34,491 nt of DNA from UMGS1889 sp900556055 (GCA_902463265.1 CABQEV010000023.1:1-34491); one strand, 5' to 3'. Shown: positions 15,919 through 25,286, counted from the stretch's first letter. Notes: generated by a model not told the origin, from the letters alone. Made by a program: numbers and translations.

Positions 15919-16643
15919 ACAGATTTAAAGCCACGATGCTTTGCACATTTTCGCTGGAGTGCAAAGGCTTTGCTTTTCTTATCATCGCCGAAGTGTTTAC
16001 AGCTTATAAGATGCTTTTCAGCTATATTGACAAGTACAATTTAACCGACATTATCTTATGCAGTGATGTTTTTATTGCAGCGATCCTGTTCCTTTTCGGA
16101 ATATCGTTTTATCAGCGTCATGATGCATTATGCACATCAAACGCTGTTTCAATGAAATACCGAGTTATCTCTCTTTCCATCGCTGTCGGAGTCGGCTGCA
16201 CGATCGCCGCAGCAATGACTGCCGCTGTGTATTCACTGCCTGAAATACAGCAGGATTATTCATTTTCAGTGCTGTTCAGAACCGTTGCCGCAGGCGGAGC
16301 AGCTGTTGTTTCCCCTATCGGCTCATTTGCGGAGAATCTTTTCTTTTATGTATCCATCGTATCCGTCGGCTGCTTTATAGGCAGTCTCAGAAGCAAAAAA
16401 GGAAGCGGCTTCACACTGCTTATGCTGATGCTTGCGGCAGCCGCATTATTCGGAATTGCCCTGCTTAACAGGAAATTTTCCACTCCGCTGCTATGGCTGG
16501 GTTCACTGCCCGCACTCATGCTGCACAGCCGCACCTCGGCAATTATCCTGAATATCATCATCGCCGCCGCTTCGCTTTATTTCGCAATTATTTTATCCTA
16601 CGGCATGGACAGAAAAACAAGGAGGAAGAAACATGAAGCTTAA
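15915..16643 (+). CDS. Membrane protein, probable ABC permease (second)
   Basis: The protein has 242 residues with about six hydrophobic segments (including FLIIAEVFTAYKMLF and ILFLFGISFY near the start) and a basic C-terminus RKTRRKKHEA. It starts in an ATGA overlap with the preceding permease gene. No family is recognised by eye. Size, topology and position support a role as the second membrane subunit of the ABC transporter. The following lipoprotein gene begins inside its last codons. Confidence 0.72.
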   Translation: MNRFKATMLCTFSLECKGFAFLIIAEVFTAYKMLFSYIDKYNLTDIILCSDVFIAAILFLFGISFYQRHDALCTSNAVSMKYRVISLSIAVGVGCTIAAAMTAAVYSLPEIQQDYSFSVLFRTVAAGGAAVVSPIGSFAENLFFYVSIVSVGCFIGSLRSKKGSGFTLLMLMLAAAALFGIALLNRKFSTPLLWLGSLPALMLHSRTSAIILNIIIAAASLYFAIILSYGMDRKTRRKKHEA

Positions 16644-17277
16644 AAAGACAGCCGCATTTATTATGGCAGCCGCCGTCTGCACTTCGTTATGCAGCTGCGA
16701 GATGCCCGAGACATCGCCGGAAGTGGAAAGCCGACTGTATGATCTTTATTCACGCAATGACGAGATCGTATCCTACACAAAAGTCAAAGGAAAATACAAA
16801 GATTTTGCCGAGTCATGCTTTGATAATATTGAGGTTTTCGGGGCAAATTTAACTGTTCCCATGAATGTCAGCGACCTGCCCGAGGGATTTTCATTAAGAG
16901 AAACCTCACAACAGATAAATTACACAAGCGGCGTGAACATCACAAGCACAAGAATGTATTTTGAAGGCGCAAGAGCGTGCGATGTGGATATAATTTATCC
17001 CGAAGGCAAAACACCCGAAGACGGACAGATAGTTTCGCTTGAATTTGATGGCATGTTCGGTTTCCTTGATGACGATTTTAAAATGGGCGGCGAAAGCGGA
17101 TATTTCAATATAGATAAAGCAACCGCACTCCTTGGAGAATGTGAGCGCAATACAATAATTATCTATGATCTTGGAGGAAACAAAAACATTACCTTTTACC
17201 TTGATCCAACAGACAGCGAAAAAGATGGGATCTATGCTTATTGGGTAACACTCTCTTGTATAGATTATATGTATTGA
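16633..17277 (+). CDS. Lipoprotein of the ABC operon
   Basis: The protein has 214 residues with a clear lipoprotein signal: a basic start (MKLKK), a hydrophobic stretch and the lipobox LCSC with the cysteine near residue 23. GGAGG lies just upstream of the ATG. The mature part contains TVPMNVSDLPEGFSL, then a variable segment and IIYPEGKTPEDGQIVSLEFD. The same pattern appears in the next gene, so they seem to share a domain. It would be anchored on the outer face of the membrane. Whether it is a substrate-binding component, a sensor or a target of the transporter is unknown. No known family was recognised. Confidence 0.75.
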   Translation: MKLKKTAAFIMAAAVCTSLCSCEMPETSPEVESRLYDLYSRNDEIVSYTKVKGKYKDFAESCFDNIEVFGANLTVPMNVSDLPEGFSLRETSQQINYTSGVNITSTRMYFEGARACDVDIIYPEGKTPEDGQIVSLEFDGMFGFLDDDFKMGGESGYFNIDKATALLGECERNTIIIYDLGGNKNITFYLDPTDSEKDGIYAYWVTLSCIDYMY

Positions 17278-17304
17278 TACTGCATTTTCAAAGGAGATGA
17301 AACT

Positions 17305-18555
17305 ATGAAAAATTTCTTTTTTTCCGTGGCGGCTCTGCTGCTTATGGCAGTAATATTTATATCGGGAGGCTCGATCCTGCATTCTGGAGATATCATGGCA
17401 AAAGTAACGTCCGCAAGAATTTCGGCAAATAAAAATTCAGATAAGATAACGAAAAGTGATCTTGAAAAATACAGCCGTGATACCTCTGCCCTTACGTTAG
17501 AACCGACTGAGCTTACCGCAGATATAATCAAAACGGTAGTTGTCAATGGAGAGAAATATGCGCTGCCTATAAGGGTCGGCGACCTTTCGGATAATTTTGT
17601 TTTATCGGTATATCATCACGGAGAGCTCAACGAGGAAACTCAGAAATATAATGGACTTGCCCGACTGAGCTACAACGGCAAACCTATCGCATCGGCATCA
17701 TATGAAAACAATATTCCCGAATTGACTGATGATGCTGTTATAACTGCGCTTCAGTTTAACAGCTCTGTCAATGAATATTTTCCGCAGGTGACCGCAGCAG
17801 GAATTGATGTCGGAAATGCCGATTTGCGTGAGATAAACCGTTTATACGGCTATGATTCAGATGAATACGGCTACGACAGATTTACAGCCGAAGACGGCGG
17901 CTCTGTTTATTTTATGAGCTTTTTACCCGGAGAAAATGAAGACCGCTCAGGTGTGAATCTGAGATTTTTAGAAGACAAAACAGAATTGACCAAACCCCGA
18001 GACATTTGCTTTTTTACAGATAGTATAACATTGCCTGAAAATTACACAATAGAAAATGATATCGCAAACAGCCTTATGGAGTATGCTCCTATCCCCGAAA
18101 ATAACGATAAATTTCATGAAGTAATGGATCTGATAACAAATGATGCCGGATTGCCGCAGCTTCCCTGCACTCTTAATGCGCTTATGAGCAGTTTAGGCGA
18201 TGATGTATATTTTGACATTGATCCCGATGGCTATTGGGAAGATGAATTCGGAAAGTTTACCTGCAGCGGAGCAATAAAAAGCGATGAAGATAAGACAAAG
18301 TATATAGCTGTTGAGATACTTTTCCCGCCCGATACACCTTTCGGAGATGCCCAAGTGACAGAAATAAACCTGGTCCTTGGATATAAAGCCGAAGAAGCAC
18401 TTGATTTAGAAGGCAAAAATCCCTACGGCTTTGTTTTTGACGATGATAACAGCTCAGACGATGCCCACCTGACAGATCTGAAATATAATAACATCTTCAT
18501 ATCAGGTTATCGTGCGACCATATGTTACTGGTCAGAAAATACCGAAGAGCAATAA
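17305..18555 (+). CDS. Exported or membrane-anchored protein with two copies of the lipoprotein's domain
   Basis: The protein has 416 residues. It begins with a basic residue and a long hydrophobic segment (FFFSVAALLLMAVIFISGG), an uncleaved anchor or signal peptide without a lipobox cysteine, so most of it should lie outside the cell. Two regions resemble the lipoprotein encoded just before: one near residues 78-150 (YALPIRVGDLSDNFVL ... DDAVITALQF) and one near 280-370 (LPCTLNALMSSLGDDVYF ... AQVTEINLVLG). The alignment was made by eye and the second copy is weaker. AAAGGAG precedes the ATG. It is the last gene of the operon, and a terminator follows at once. I know no named family for it. 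Confidence 0.7.
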   Translation: MKNFFFSVAALLLMAVIFISGGSILHSGDIMAKVTSARISANKNSDKITKSDLEKYSRDTSALTLEPTELTADIIKTVVVNGEKYALPIRVGDLSDNFVLSVYHHGELNEETQKYNGLARLSYNGKPIASASYENNIPELTDDAVITALQFNSSVNEYFPQVTAAGIDVGNADLREINRLYGYDSDEYGYDRFTAEDGGSVYFMSFLPGENEDRSGVNLRFLEDKTELTKPRDICFFTDSITLPENYTIENDIANSLMEYAPIPENNDKFHEVMDLITNDAGLPQLPCTLNALMSSLGDDVYFDIDPDGYWEDEFGKFTCSGAIKSDEDKTKYIAVEILFPPDTPFGDAQVTEINLVLGYKAEEALDLEGKNPYGFVFDDDNSSDDAHLTDLKYNNIFISGYRATICYWSENTEEQ

Positions 18556-18559
18556 AACA

Positions 18560-18600
18560 GCCCCCGTATCCGTTTACCAAACAGATACGGGGGCATTTTC
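18560..18600. terminator. Bidirectional terminator between the ABC operon and trkH
   Basis: The stem is CCCCCGTATC (18561-18570) with GATACGGGGG (18584-18593), with AAAA on the left and ATTTTC on the right. It can end both the plus-strand ABC operon and the minus-strand trkA-trkH transcript, which converge here. Confidence 0.85.
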
Positions 18601-18603
18601 AAT

Positions 18604-20040
18604 TTATTTCTTCCAAGTGACAGGTGCAAACAGCAGCAGCATCGGGAAAAGCTCCAGCCTTCCCGCAAGCATATCAAATATCAGCACCGCTTTGGAGAAC
18701 GGTGAGAAGAAGCTGAAATTTTCGGTCGGTCCTACGAGATCAAGTCCCGGGCCTATATTGTTTATCGTCGTTGCGACAGCTGTGAAATTGGTTATCATGT
18801 CGTAATCCTCGAAGGATATGCACAGCAGCGATATCACGAAAACAAGGATAAAGCAGACCATGAACACATTGACCGAGCGTATTACTTCATGTTCGATCTC
18901 ATGCTGATCCATGCGTATCTTCTTGACCTGCTTCGGGTGGATAAGCGTGTGCAGCTCCTTGCCCATGCTCTTGAAGAGTATAACTATTCTGTACACCTTA
19001 ATTCCGCCGCCCGTGCTTCCCGTGCATGCGCCTATGAACATTATCAGCACGATTATCGTACGGGACAGCTCAGGCCATACGTTGAAATCGACAGCCGTAA
19101 ATCCCGTTGATGATATCATTGACGACACCGTGAATATCGCATTGACGAAAGCCTCGCCCGCAGTCGGGAACATACTGCGTATATTGACCGTGATAACTCC
19201 CGCTGCGACAGCGATTATTCCGAGATAATACCACACCTCGGAAACCTTGAATGCGTCCTTGAACTTCTTGCTGAGAATAAGGAAATACACGTTGAAATTT
19301 ATGCTGAACAGTATCATGAACACCGTCACGATTATGCGTACCGCTTCGGAATATCCCGCAAGTCCGTCATTTTTTACGGCAAATCCGCCTGTTCCCGCAG
19401 TTGCGAATGCAGTATTGAGTGCCTCAAACACCGTCATTCCGCCGAAAAGCAGCAGCACGAACTCTACCGCCGTCATCACGAGATAGATGGCATAAAGCAG
19501 CAGCGCCGTTGTTTTCACCCTCGGCACAAGCTTGCTGACCGACGGTCCGGGGCTTTCCGCCTTCATGATATGCATATTCTGTCCGCCCGAGAGCGGCAGG
19601 AACGCCATTATGAACACAAGCACGCCCATTCCGCCTACCCAGTGCGTGAAGCTTCGCCACAAAAGCAGCGACTTAGGCACGGCTTCGACATCGGATAAAA
19701 TAGTTGCGCCAGTTGTCGTAAAGCCCGAAACTGTTTCAAAAAGTGCGTCAACATAGTTCGGGATAGCGCCCGAGAACACGAACGGCAGTGCGCCGAAGGC
19801 ACTGAGAACTATCCAGCTGAGGGACACGATCACATAGCCGTCCCTTGAATGAAGGCTGCTTTCCTTCGGCTTTTTCATCGTTATCGGCAGACCTATCGCA
19901 AGGCATATAATGATCGTCACGAGTATCGAAACTATGGTATGCTCGCCGTAAACTATCGCTGCGATAAGCGGTATTGCGAGGAAAAACGCCTCGAAATTCA
20001 TTATCCAGCCCAGGATATAAACTATCATGGAAAAATTCAT
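18604..20040 (-). CDS. trkH: Trk potassium uptake membrane subunit TrkH
   Basis: The protein has 478 residues and is an integral membrane potassium channel-like transporter. The four selectivity-filter loops of the TrkH/KtrB family are visible: TTTGAT near residue 90, TAGTGGFAV, SSTGFTAVDF and TTINNIGPG. Further family hallmarks are WRSFTHWVGGMGVLVF and GACTGSTGGGIKVYR. Length is normal. It works with the cytoplasmic nucleotide-binding regulator TrkA, whose gene ends 14 bases upstream in the same transcript. GAGGTAG before the ATG serves as ribosome site. The transcript ends at the hairpin at 18560-18600. Confidence 0.95.
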   Translation of the reverse strand: MNFSMIVYILGWIMNFEAFFLAIPLIAAIVYGEHTIVSILVTIIICLAIGLPITMKKPKESSLHSRDGYVIVSLSWIVLSAFGALPFVFSGAIPNYVDALFETVSGFTTTGATILSDVEAVPKSLLLWRSFTHWVGGMGVLVFIMAFLPLSGGQNMHIMKAESPGPSVSKLVPRVKTTALLLYAIYLVMTAVEFVLLLFGGMTVFEALNTAFATAGTGGFAVKNDGLAGYSEAVRIIVTVFMILFSINFNVYFLILSKKFKDAFKVSEVWYYLGIIAVAAGVITVNIRSMFPTAGEAFVNAIFTVSSMISSTGFTAVDFNVWPELSRTIIVLIMFIGACTGSTGGGIKVYRIVILFKSMGKELHTLIHPKQVKKIRMDQHEIEHEVIRSVNVFMVCFILVFVISLLCISFEDYDMITNFTAVATTINNIGPGLDLVGPTENFSFFSPFSKAVLIFDMLAGRLELFPMLLLFAPVTWKK

Positions 20041-20054
20041 CTGCGCTACCTCTG

Positions 20055-21407
20055 TCAGTCAAGAATGTCGGAGATATCATGCGGCTGAAGCGTTGAAACG
20101 ACTATGACCGAATCGTTTTTCTCTATCACGTCGCTGCCTCGGGGGATTATGACCTTGTTTCCTCTGAGGATAACGGCAACGAGGACATTCGGCTTGAATT
20201 TCAGCTCCATAAGCGGCTTTCCCAGCACGGGGGATTTATCCCTTATGATGAACTCCGCTGCCTCTGCCTTGCCCTTTATGATGCTGTACACCGTCTGCAC
20301 ATTGCTTCCGATGGTGTTTTTCATCGCACGGACATAGCTTACGATAAGCTCCGAGGTTATGCTTTTGGGATAGATTATCGAATCGAGATCGAGCTGCTTT
20401 ATAACATCAAAGAAGTCGATCATATTTATCTTCGTTACGAGCTTTTTGCAGCCCTTTGTCCTTGCGAAAAGGGACAGCATGATGTTTTCCTCATCGAAAT
20501 TTGTGAGGGCGGCAAACGAATTTGCGTTTTCAAGCCCCTCTTCAAGCAGTATCTGCTGATCGGCTGCATCTCCGCAGATAACGGTGACATCGGGCAGTGC
20601 GGTACACAGCACCTCGCACCGCTTCGGGTCTTTCTCTATGACCTTCAGGGAGATGCCCGTCTTTTTCAGCATTTTGCAGAGATAGTAAGCTATCTCTCCG
20701 CCGCCGACTATCATGCAGTCCTTGACCTGATTTATCTTATAATCTATTTTTCTGAAAAATGTATTTGCATTTGCGGGCGATGCAATGATCGAGATAACGT
20801 CCTTCTCCCCGAACACGAAATCACCGTTCGGGATAAATGCATTATCCCCTCTTTCGACCGTGCATACGAGGACATCGCACTTCAGCTTTGTTACGATCTC
20901 CTTTACTGACAGTCCCGAAAGCACGCAGTTTTCGGGCAGACGGAACTTCATCAGATCGACCTTGCCTTTGGCAAATGTATCTATTTTTATCGCAGACGGA
21001 AATCTCAGCACTCGTGCTATCTCCGCAGCCGCCGCAAATTCGGGATTTATTACCATAGCAAGTCCGAGTTCTTCCTTCAGATACGGTGCTTCCGTGCTGT
21101 ACTGGGGATCCCTTACTCTTGCGATAGTCTGGCAGTTACCTTCCTTCTTGGCGATAAGGCAGCAAAGCAGATTAAGCTCATCAGAGCCTGTAACAGCGAT
21201 AAGAAGGTCAGCGTCCCTGATGCCTGCCTCCTGCTGGACAAGATGCGTTGCGCCGTTTCCCGTCACTCCCAGCACATCAAGGTGGGCAGTGACATCGTTC
21301 ACCTTTGCGGGGTCTATATCTATGACCGTGATGTTATCGCCCTCGTCATTGAGCCTTCCCGCAAGCTCCTCGCCGACCTTTCCGCAGCCGACAATAATTA
21401 TATTCAA
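20055..21407 (-). CDS. trkA: Trk potassium uptake regulatory subunit TrkA
   Basis: The protein has 450 residues in two RCK halves. Each half has a Rossmann NAD(H)-binding part (IIIVGCGKVGEELAGRLNDE from residue 3, and CMIVGGGEIAYYLCK from about residue 230) followed by a TrkA_C domain (KVDLMKFRLPENCVLSG, and EAAEFIIRDKSPVLGKPLME). It gates TrkH in response to bound nucleotides. The start is TTG: an in-frame TGA lies just upstream, and the family sequence begins at this residue. GGAG lies about 11 bases before it. The leader contains a terminator-like hairpin directly after a strong promoter, so attenuation of this operon is possible. Confidence 0.95.
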   Translation of the reverse strand: MNIIIVGCGKVGEELAGRLNDEGDNITVIDIDPAKVNDVTAHLDVLGVTGNGATHLVQQEAGIRDADLLIAVTGSDELNLLCCLIAKKEGNCQTIARVRDPQYSTEAPYLKEELGLAMVINPEFAAAAEIARVLRFPSAIKIDTFAKGKVDLMKFRLPENCVLSGLSVKEIVTKLKCDVLVCTVERGDNAFIPNGDFVFGEKDVISIIASPANANTFFRKIDYKINQVKDCMIVGGGEIAYYLCKMLKKTGISLKVIEKDPKRCEVLCTALPDVTVICGDAADQQILLEEGLENANSFAALTNFDEENIMLSLFARTKGCKKLVTKINMIDFFDVIKQLDLDSIIYPKSITSELIVSYVRAMKNTIGSNVQTVYSIIKGKAEAAEFIIRDKSPVLGKPLMELKFKPNVLVAVILRGNKVIIPRGSDVIEKNDSVIVVSTLQPHDISDILD

Positions 21408-21449
21408 AACCGATCACACTCCTGAAAGGTCAAAAGTCATTTAAACAGG

Positions 21450-21521
21450 AAAAAGCCGATCGGATAATCAGCCTTTTCGCAATGCATATCATAGTATAGC
21501 ACTTTTCTCGGGTTATGTCAA
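21450..21521 (-). promoter_or_regulatory. trkA promoter and leader hairpin
   Basis: On the minus strand TTGACA (21521-21516) and TATACT (21498-21493) are spaced by 17 bases. The -35 box lies immediately downstream of the cls stop codon. Transcription from here would start near 21486 and at once enter a hairpin, AAAAGGCTGAT pairing with ATCGGCTTTTT (21477-21450), with two G-U pairs. The hairpin may be the cls terminator, an attenuator of trkAH, or both. Confidence 0.65.
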
Positions 21522-21523
21522 CA

Positions 21524-23074
21524 TCACATAAGCGGTGCGATAAGCCTTAGACAGCTTCCGAGCAGCTTTTTGCCGATGGGATATTTTCTGATATTTTCCA
21601 TGTCGATCCGTATGCATTTTTTCAGCGTTTTGCGGTAATCGCCCTCTATTGCGGCGATCTCGCTGCATTTGTACATAAAAGCGGCACATTCAAAATGCAG
21701 ATAAAGGCTGCGGAAATCGAGATTGATAGAGCCTACGACCGCTTTTCTGTCGTCCGAAACAAAGACCTTCGCATGAACAAAGCCCGGCTCATACTCGAAT
21801 ATCTTGACTCCGCCCTCTATAAGCTCCTTATAATGGCTGCGTGCAAGCAGATACGCATACTTTTTGTCGGGGATATGCGGAAGAATAAGCTTCACGTCTA
21901 TGCCTCGCATCGCAGCATGGGTGAGTGCGGTTATCATCTCATTGTCAAGGATAAGGTAGGGAGTCATGATGTGAACATATCTCTCGGCTGTGTTCAGGAT
22001 ATCAAGATAGACCTGCTCACCGACATTCATTCCGTCAAGCGGGCTGTCCGCATATGGCATCACATAGCCGTCAGCATCGGGTATTTCTGGAATATCGGGG
22101 ATATAATCCGCATAGATATCCTCCGTTTTCTCAGTGATATTCCACATCTGCAAAAACATCATCGTCATGCTTTTTGCGGCATCGCCCTCCAGCATGACTG
22201 CCGTATCCTTCCAGTGACCGTAGAGGACCTTGCGGTTTATATACTCATCAGAGAGATTTACGCCGCCCGTGAATGCGACCTTTCCGTCGATCGAAACTAT
22301 CTTTCGGTGGTCACGGTTGTTCTGCGAAGTCGTCAGCACTGGGATAACGGGCGCGAACATCTTGCACTTTATCCCGAACTTTTCCAGCTGCTTGGGATAT
22401 CCGTATGGCAGCAGCACGACCGAGCACATTCCGTCATACATGACTCTGACTTCTACGCCCTCAGCCGCCTTTTTCTTCAGTATATCCAGGACTGCGCCCC
22501 ACATCTCGCCCTCTTCGATGATGAAATATTCCATGAAGATGAACTTCTCCGCCTTGTCAAGCTGAATGAGAAGCTCAGCGAATTTATCCTCGCCCTGCGG
22601 GAAATAGGTCACCCTTGTGTTCTTATAGATAGGATATCCGCCGTAATTCGACATATACTTGACAGTCGAAGCGGTCAGCGGATCGATCTCCTCCAGTTCA
22701 TCGAGAACGCCCTTGTCCTGCGTCAGAAATTCCGCCGATGTCCTGTCGCATATGTCTATGTGCCGCTTTCTGATAATATTTGTGCCGAGCTGAAGCCTTG
22801 ACCAGAGATATATCAGCGCACCGAATACGGGGACGACGAGTATAGGTATCATCCAAACGAGCTTGAAGGCAGGATTTCCCTTTCTGTTGATGATATAAAT
22901 AACAAGAACTGCGCTGAGGAGGCTGAAAAGTATCAGGATATATCCCGTATAATTCTTCAGCTTCTCAAAAGCCAGGAATATATAGAACACCTGGAGCACC
23001 ATCATCAGGATATAGATCATAGACCGTCCGAATATGATCTTAAACAGCTTTTTCAGATGCTTTTTGTTTTTCAT
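21524..23074 (-). CDS. cls: Cardiolipin synthase (phospholipase D family)
   Basis: The protein has 516 residues. Two N-terminal membrane helices (about residues 12-60) and a third hydrophobic segment with PILVVPVFGALIYLWSR precede two phospholipase D catalytic motifs: HRKIVSID with H256 and HAKVFVSD with H434, both of H-x-K-x4-D form. The enzyme joins two phosphatidylglycerol molecules into cardiolipin and glycerol at the membrane. Length and layout match the Cls family of Gram-positive bacteria. It lies between the hybrid kinase gene and trkA on the same strand. A nested hairpin stands just upstream, and no clear promoter of its own was found. Confidence 0.93.
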   Translation of the reverse strand: MKNKKHLKKLFKIIFGRSMIYILMMVLQVFYIFLAFEKLKNYTGYILILFSLLSAVLVIYIINRKGNPAFKLVWMIPILVVPVFGALIYLWSRLQLGTNIIRKRHIDICDRTSAEFLTQDKGVLDELEEIDPLTASTVKYMSNYGGYPIYKNTRVTYFPQGEDKFAELLIQLDKAEKFIFMEYFIIEEGEMWGAVLDILKKKAAEGVEVRVMYDGMCSVVLLPYGYPKQLEKFGIKCKMFAPVIPVLTTSQNNRDHRKIVSIDGKVAFTGGVNLSDEYINRKVLYGHWKDTAVMLEGDAAKSMTMMFLQMWNITEKTEDIYADYIPDIPEIPDADGYVMPYADSPLDGMNVGEQVYLDILNTAERYVHIMTPYLILDNEMITALTHAAMRGIDVKLILPHIPDKKYAYLLARSHYKELIEGGVKIFEYEPGFVHAKVFVSDDRKAVVGSINLDFRSLYLHFECAAFMYKCSEIAAIEGDYRKTLKKCIRIDMENIRKYPIGKKLLGSCLRLIAPLM

Positions 23075-23089
23075 TTACAACCATTCCTT

Positions 23090-23147
23090 AGAAAATAATA
23101 AGGGACAGCGCCCTACCGAACCTCGCAGATCGGTATTGAGCTGTCCC
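23090..23147 (-). terminator. Nested hairpin between the hybrid kinase gene and cls
   Basis: On the minus strand GGGACAGC (23147-23140) pairs with GCTGTCCC (23109-23102), and inside it TACCGA pairs with TCGGTA (23135-23130 with 23119-23114). TTATTATTTTC follows. It resembles a terminator for the kinase gene with a longer than usual internal structure. Confidence 0.7.
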
Positions 23148-23162
23148 CCTGAATTCAAGCTA

Positions 23163-25286
23163 TCAGTCGATGTCGTAAGACAATCCTGTATCTTCAAATG
23201 CCTTCTTGATAGTTTCGATAACGGAGCGGTAGTTGTCGAGGAACGGTGCGGTCTTATCCTTGATAGCCTGGATATCTCCGCTCTTTCCTGCTACTTCAAG
23301 AGCAAACGCAAGCTCGGAAAGCTCGGTTGCGCCGATATTTCTTGCTGCGCTCTTTGCACCGTGGACTTCAATGGTGTAGTCCTTCCAGTCCTCATTATCG
23401 AAGCAGGACTGAATAGAATCTATATTTGCGCTGTTGATGAATACCCTCAGAACGTCGATATAAACGTCCTCATTGCCAATGCAGTTTGCAAGTCCCGAAA
23501 CAACGTTGATGCCCTTAAGTCTGTCAAGCAGCTTTACGAAGGGGACCTGAGTCGTCTGTGTATGCTCCATGGTCTGATCCTCGACTGCGGCAGCCTTGAT
23601 CTGCTTGTGTCTGGGGATCCACTTTCTCAGCACCTTCTCAAGCTTTTTGAGATCGACAGGCTTTGAAAGGAAATCGTTCATTCCGTTCTCATAGAAAAGA
23701 TCCTCAACACCCTTGATAGCATTAGCCGTCAGCGCAATGATAGGCACCTTCTTGGGATAATCGCCGTCAAGCGAACGGATTATCTGAGTAGCTTCAACGC
23801 CGTCCATCTGAGGCATCATGTGATCCATGAGAATGATATCGTAGCGTTCGCCCTTCTTGATAAGGTTGATAGCCTCCTGACCGCTTGTTACGGAAACGAC
23901 GCTCATGTTGTAAGGTTTCATCATGCCCTCTGCAACACGGATATTTACCTGGTTATCATCAACGATAAGCACCTTAGCCTCAGGCGCAGTAAAGGGAACG
24001 CCCCTCTTGACCTGAAGTCTTGCGTGAAGGTCTGCGGATTTGTCGAAATTGCTCGGAGCGGGGTTTGAGATGCCCTGCGGAAGTGTGAATTTAAACGTGC
24101 TTCCCTTTCCGTAAACGCTCTCGAATGTGATAGAACCGTTCATAAGGTCAAGGAGCTTCTTGCAGATAGCAAGGCCAAGTCCCGTGCCTTCGATATTTCT
24201 GTTTCTCTTTGTATCAGCCTGCGAGAATTCGGTAAATAGCTTATCCATATCCTCGGGCTTTATGCCTATGCCGGTATCGGCAACGGAAACGTTCAGAACG
24301 CCTGTATTGTTGTCCTTAGGCTCCCACCTTACGCTCAGCGTGATGGAACCCTTCTCGGTGAATTTAACTGCATTGTTGAGGATATTGATAAGAATCTGTC
24401 TGAATCTCATTTCATCGCCGACAAGACCTGTCGGAACGTTCGGATCAACGTCCATGATAAGCTCGACTCTGCTCTTCAGACGCACCTGGATAACGTTCAT
24501 AACGTCATACATAACAGATGTGAACTGATACTCGGCGGGGATTATCTCCATCTTGCCCGATTCAACCTTGGAGAAATCGAGGATATCGTTGATGATATTC
24601 AGCAGATTTTCCGAGGAATTCTTGATGGTCATGACATATTCCTCTGTTTCCTCGGAGATATCGGTCTGGAGGAGGAGGTCAGCCATTCCGCAGATAGCAT
24701 TCATAGGAGTTCTGATCTCGTGGGACATATTTGCGAGGAAGTTCGACTTGCTCTCGTTTGCCTCGATAGCTTCGTTTGTCTTTTCCTCAAGGTTCTTGCG
24801 GAACTTTTCACCGCTTCCCGTCAGCATATACATAGTCAGGTTGATGACCTGATAGATAACGATGTTTGCGATGCCCGATACTGCATTGAAGCTCTCATCA
24901 TCTCCTGCAAACGAGATTATAAGACCTACGACCAGCATCACGGAGGATTCGATCCAGAATTCGATATTGAGCTGCTTTCTGACGAAAAGTCCTACGAGGA
25001 CAGCCGCACCTATGTAGAGAAACGGGAGCATATCCAGCGTCTGAGCCGCAAAGCAGCTTACGAACTCAGTGATTATCATCAGGATAAAGGTTATCCTTGA
25101 CGCAAGCTCTTCATTTTTCACTGCCTTATAGATGATGAAAACAGCAAGGACAGCCGCTGCACAGGCTGCGGCAGCACCGATACCTGCTCCGCCCACCCCG
25201 GAAACGGCAGCAATAATAATGTTCAGAAGGACAACAGCGGCAAATTCCACTATTGAAACCTTCATTGTCTCTTTGTAACCAAACAT
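23163..25286 (-). CDS. Hybrid sensor histidine kinase with REC and Hpt domains
   Basis: The protein has 707 residues. About five or six membrane helices fill residues 1-155, with no large extracellular loop, so it probably senses within or near the membrane. A short coiled coil leads to the HisKA domain with SHEIRTPMNA (H189), then the HATPase domain with DTGIGI and GTGLGLAI. A receiver domain follows (KVLIVDDNQVNIRV, acceptor D488 in LMDHMMPQMDG), and last an Hpt domain with EVHGAKSAARNIGA (H642). This is a complete internal phosphorelay, but the output regulator is not encoded next to it. It has its own promoter at 25355-25383. Confidence 0.92.
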   Translation of the reverse strand: MFGYKETMKVSIVEFAAVVLLNIIIAAVSGVGGAGIGAAAACAAAVLAVFIIYKAVKNEELASRITFILMIITEFVSCFAAQTLDMLPFLYIGAAVLVGLFVRKQLNIEFWIESSVMLVVGLIISFAGDDESFNAVSGIANIVIYQVINLTMYMLTGSGEKFRKNLEEKTNEAIEANESKSNFLANMSHEIRTPMNAICGMADLLLQTDISEETEEYVMTIKNSSENLLNIINDILDFSKVESGKMEIIPAEYQFTSVMYDVMNVIQVRLKSRVELIMDVDPNVPTGLVGDEMRFRQILINILNNAVKFTEKGSITLSVRWEPKDNNTGVLNVSVADTGIGIKPEDMDKLFTEFSQADTKRNRNIEGTGLGLAICKKLLDLMNGSITFESVYGKGSTFKFTLPQGISNPAPSNFDKSADLHARLQVKRGVPFTAPEAKVLIVDDNQVNIRVAEGMMKPYNMSVVSVTSGQEAINLIKKGERYDIILMDHMMPQMDGVEATQIIRSLDGDYPKKVPIIALTANAIKGVEDLFYENGMNDFLSKPVDLKKLEKVLRKWIPRHKQIKAAAVEDQTMEHTQTTQVPFVKLLDRLKGINVVSGLANCIGNEDVYIDVLRVFINSANIDSIQSCFDNEDWKDYTIEVHGAKSAARNIGATELSELAFALEVAGKSGDIQAIKDKTAPFLDNYRSVIETIKKAFEDTGLSYDID

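Noticed and set aside
21695..22801. 368-codon open frame on the plus strand opposite cls
   Set aside because: It is the mirror of a conserved coding gene whose third-base bias keeps this frame open. The predicted protein has no recognisable features.
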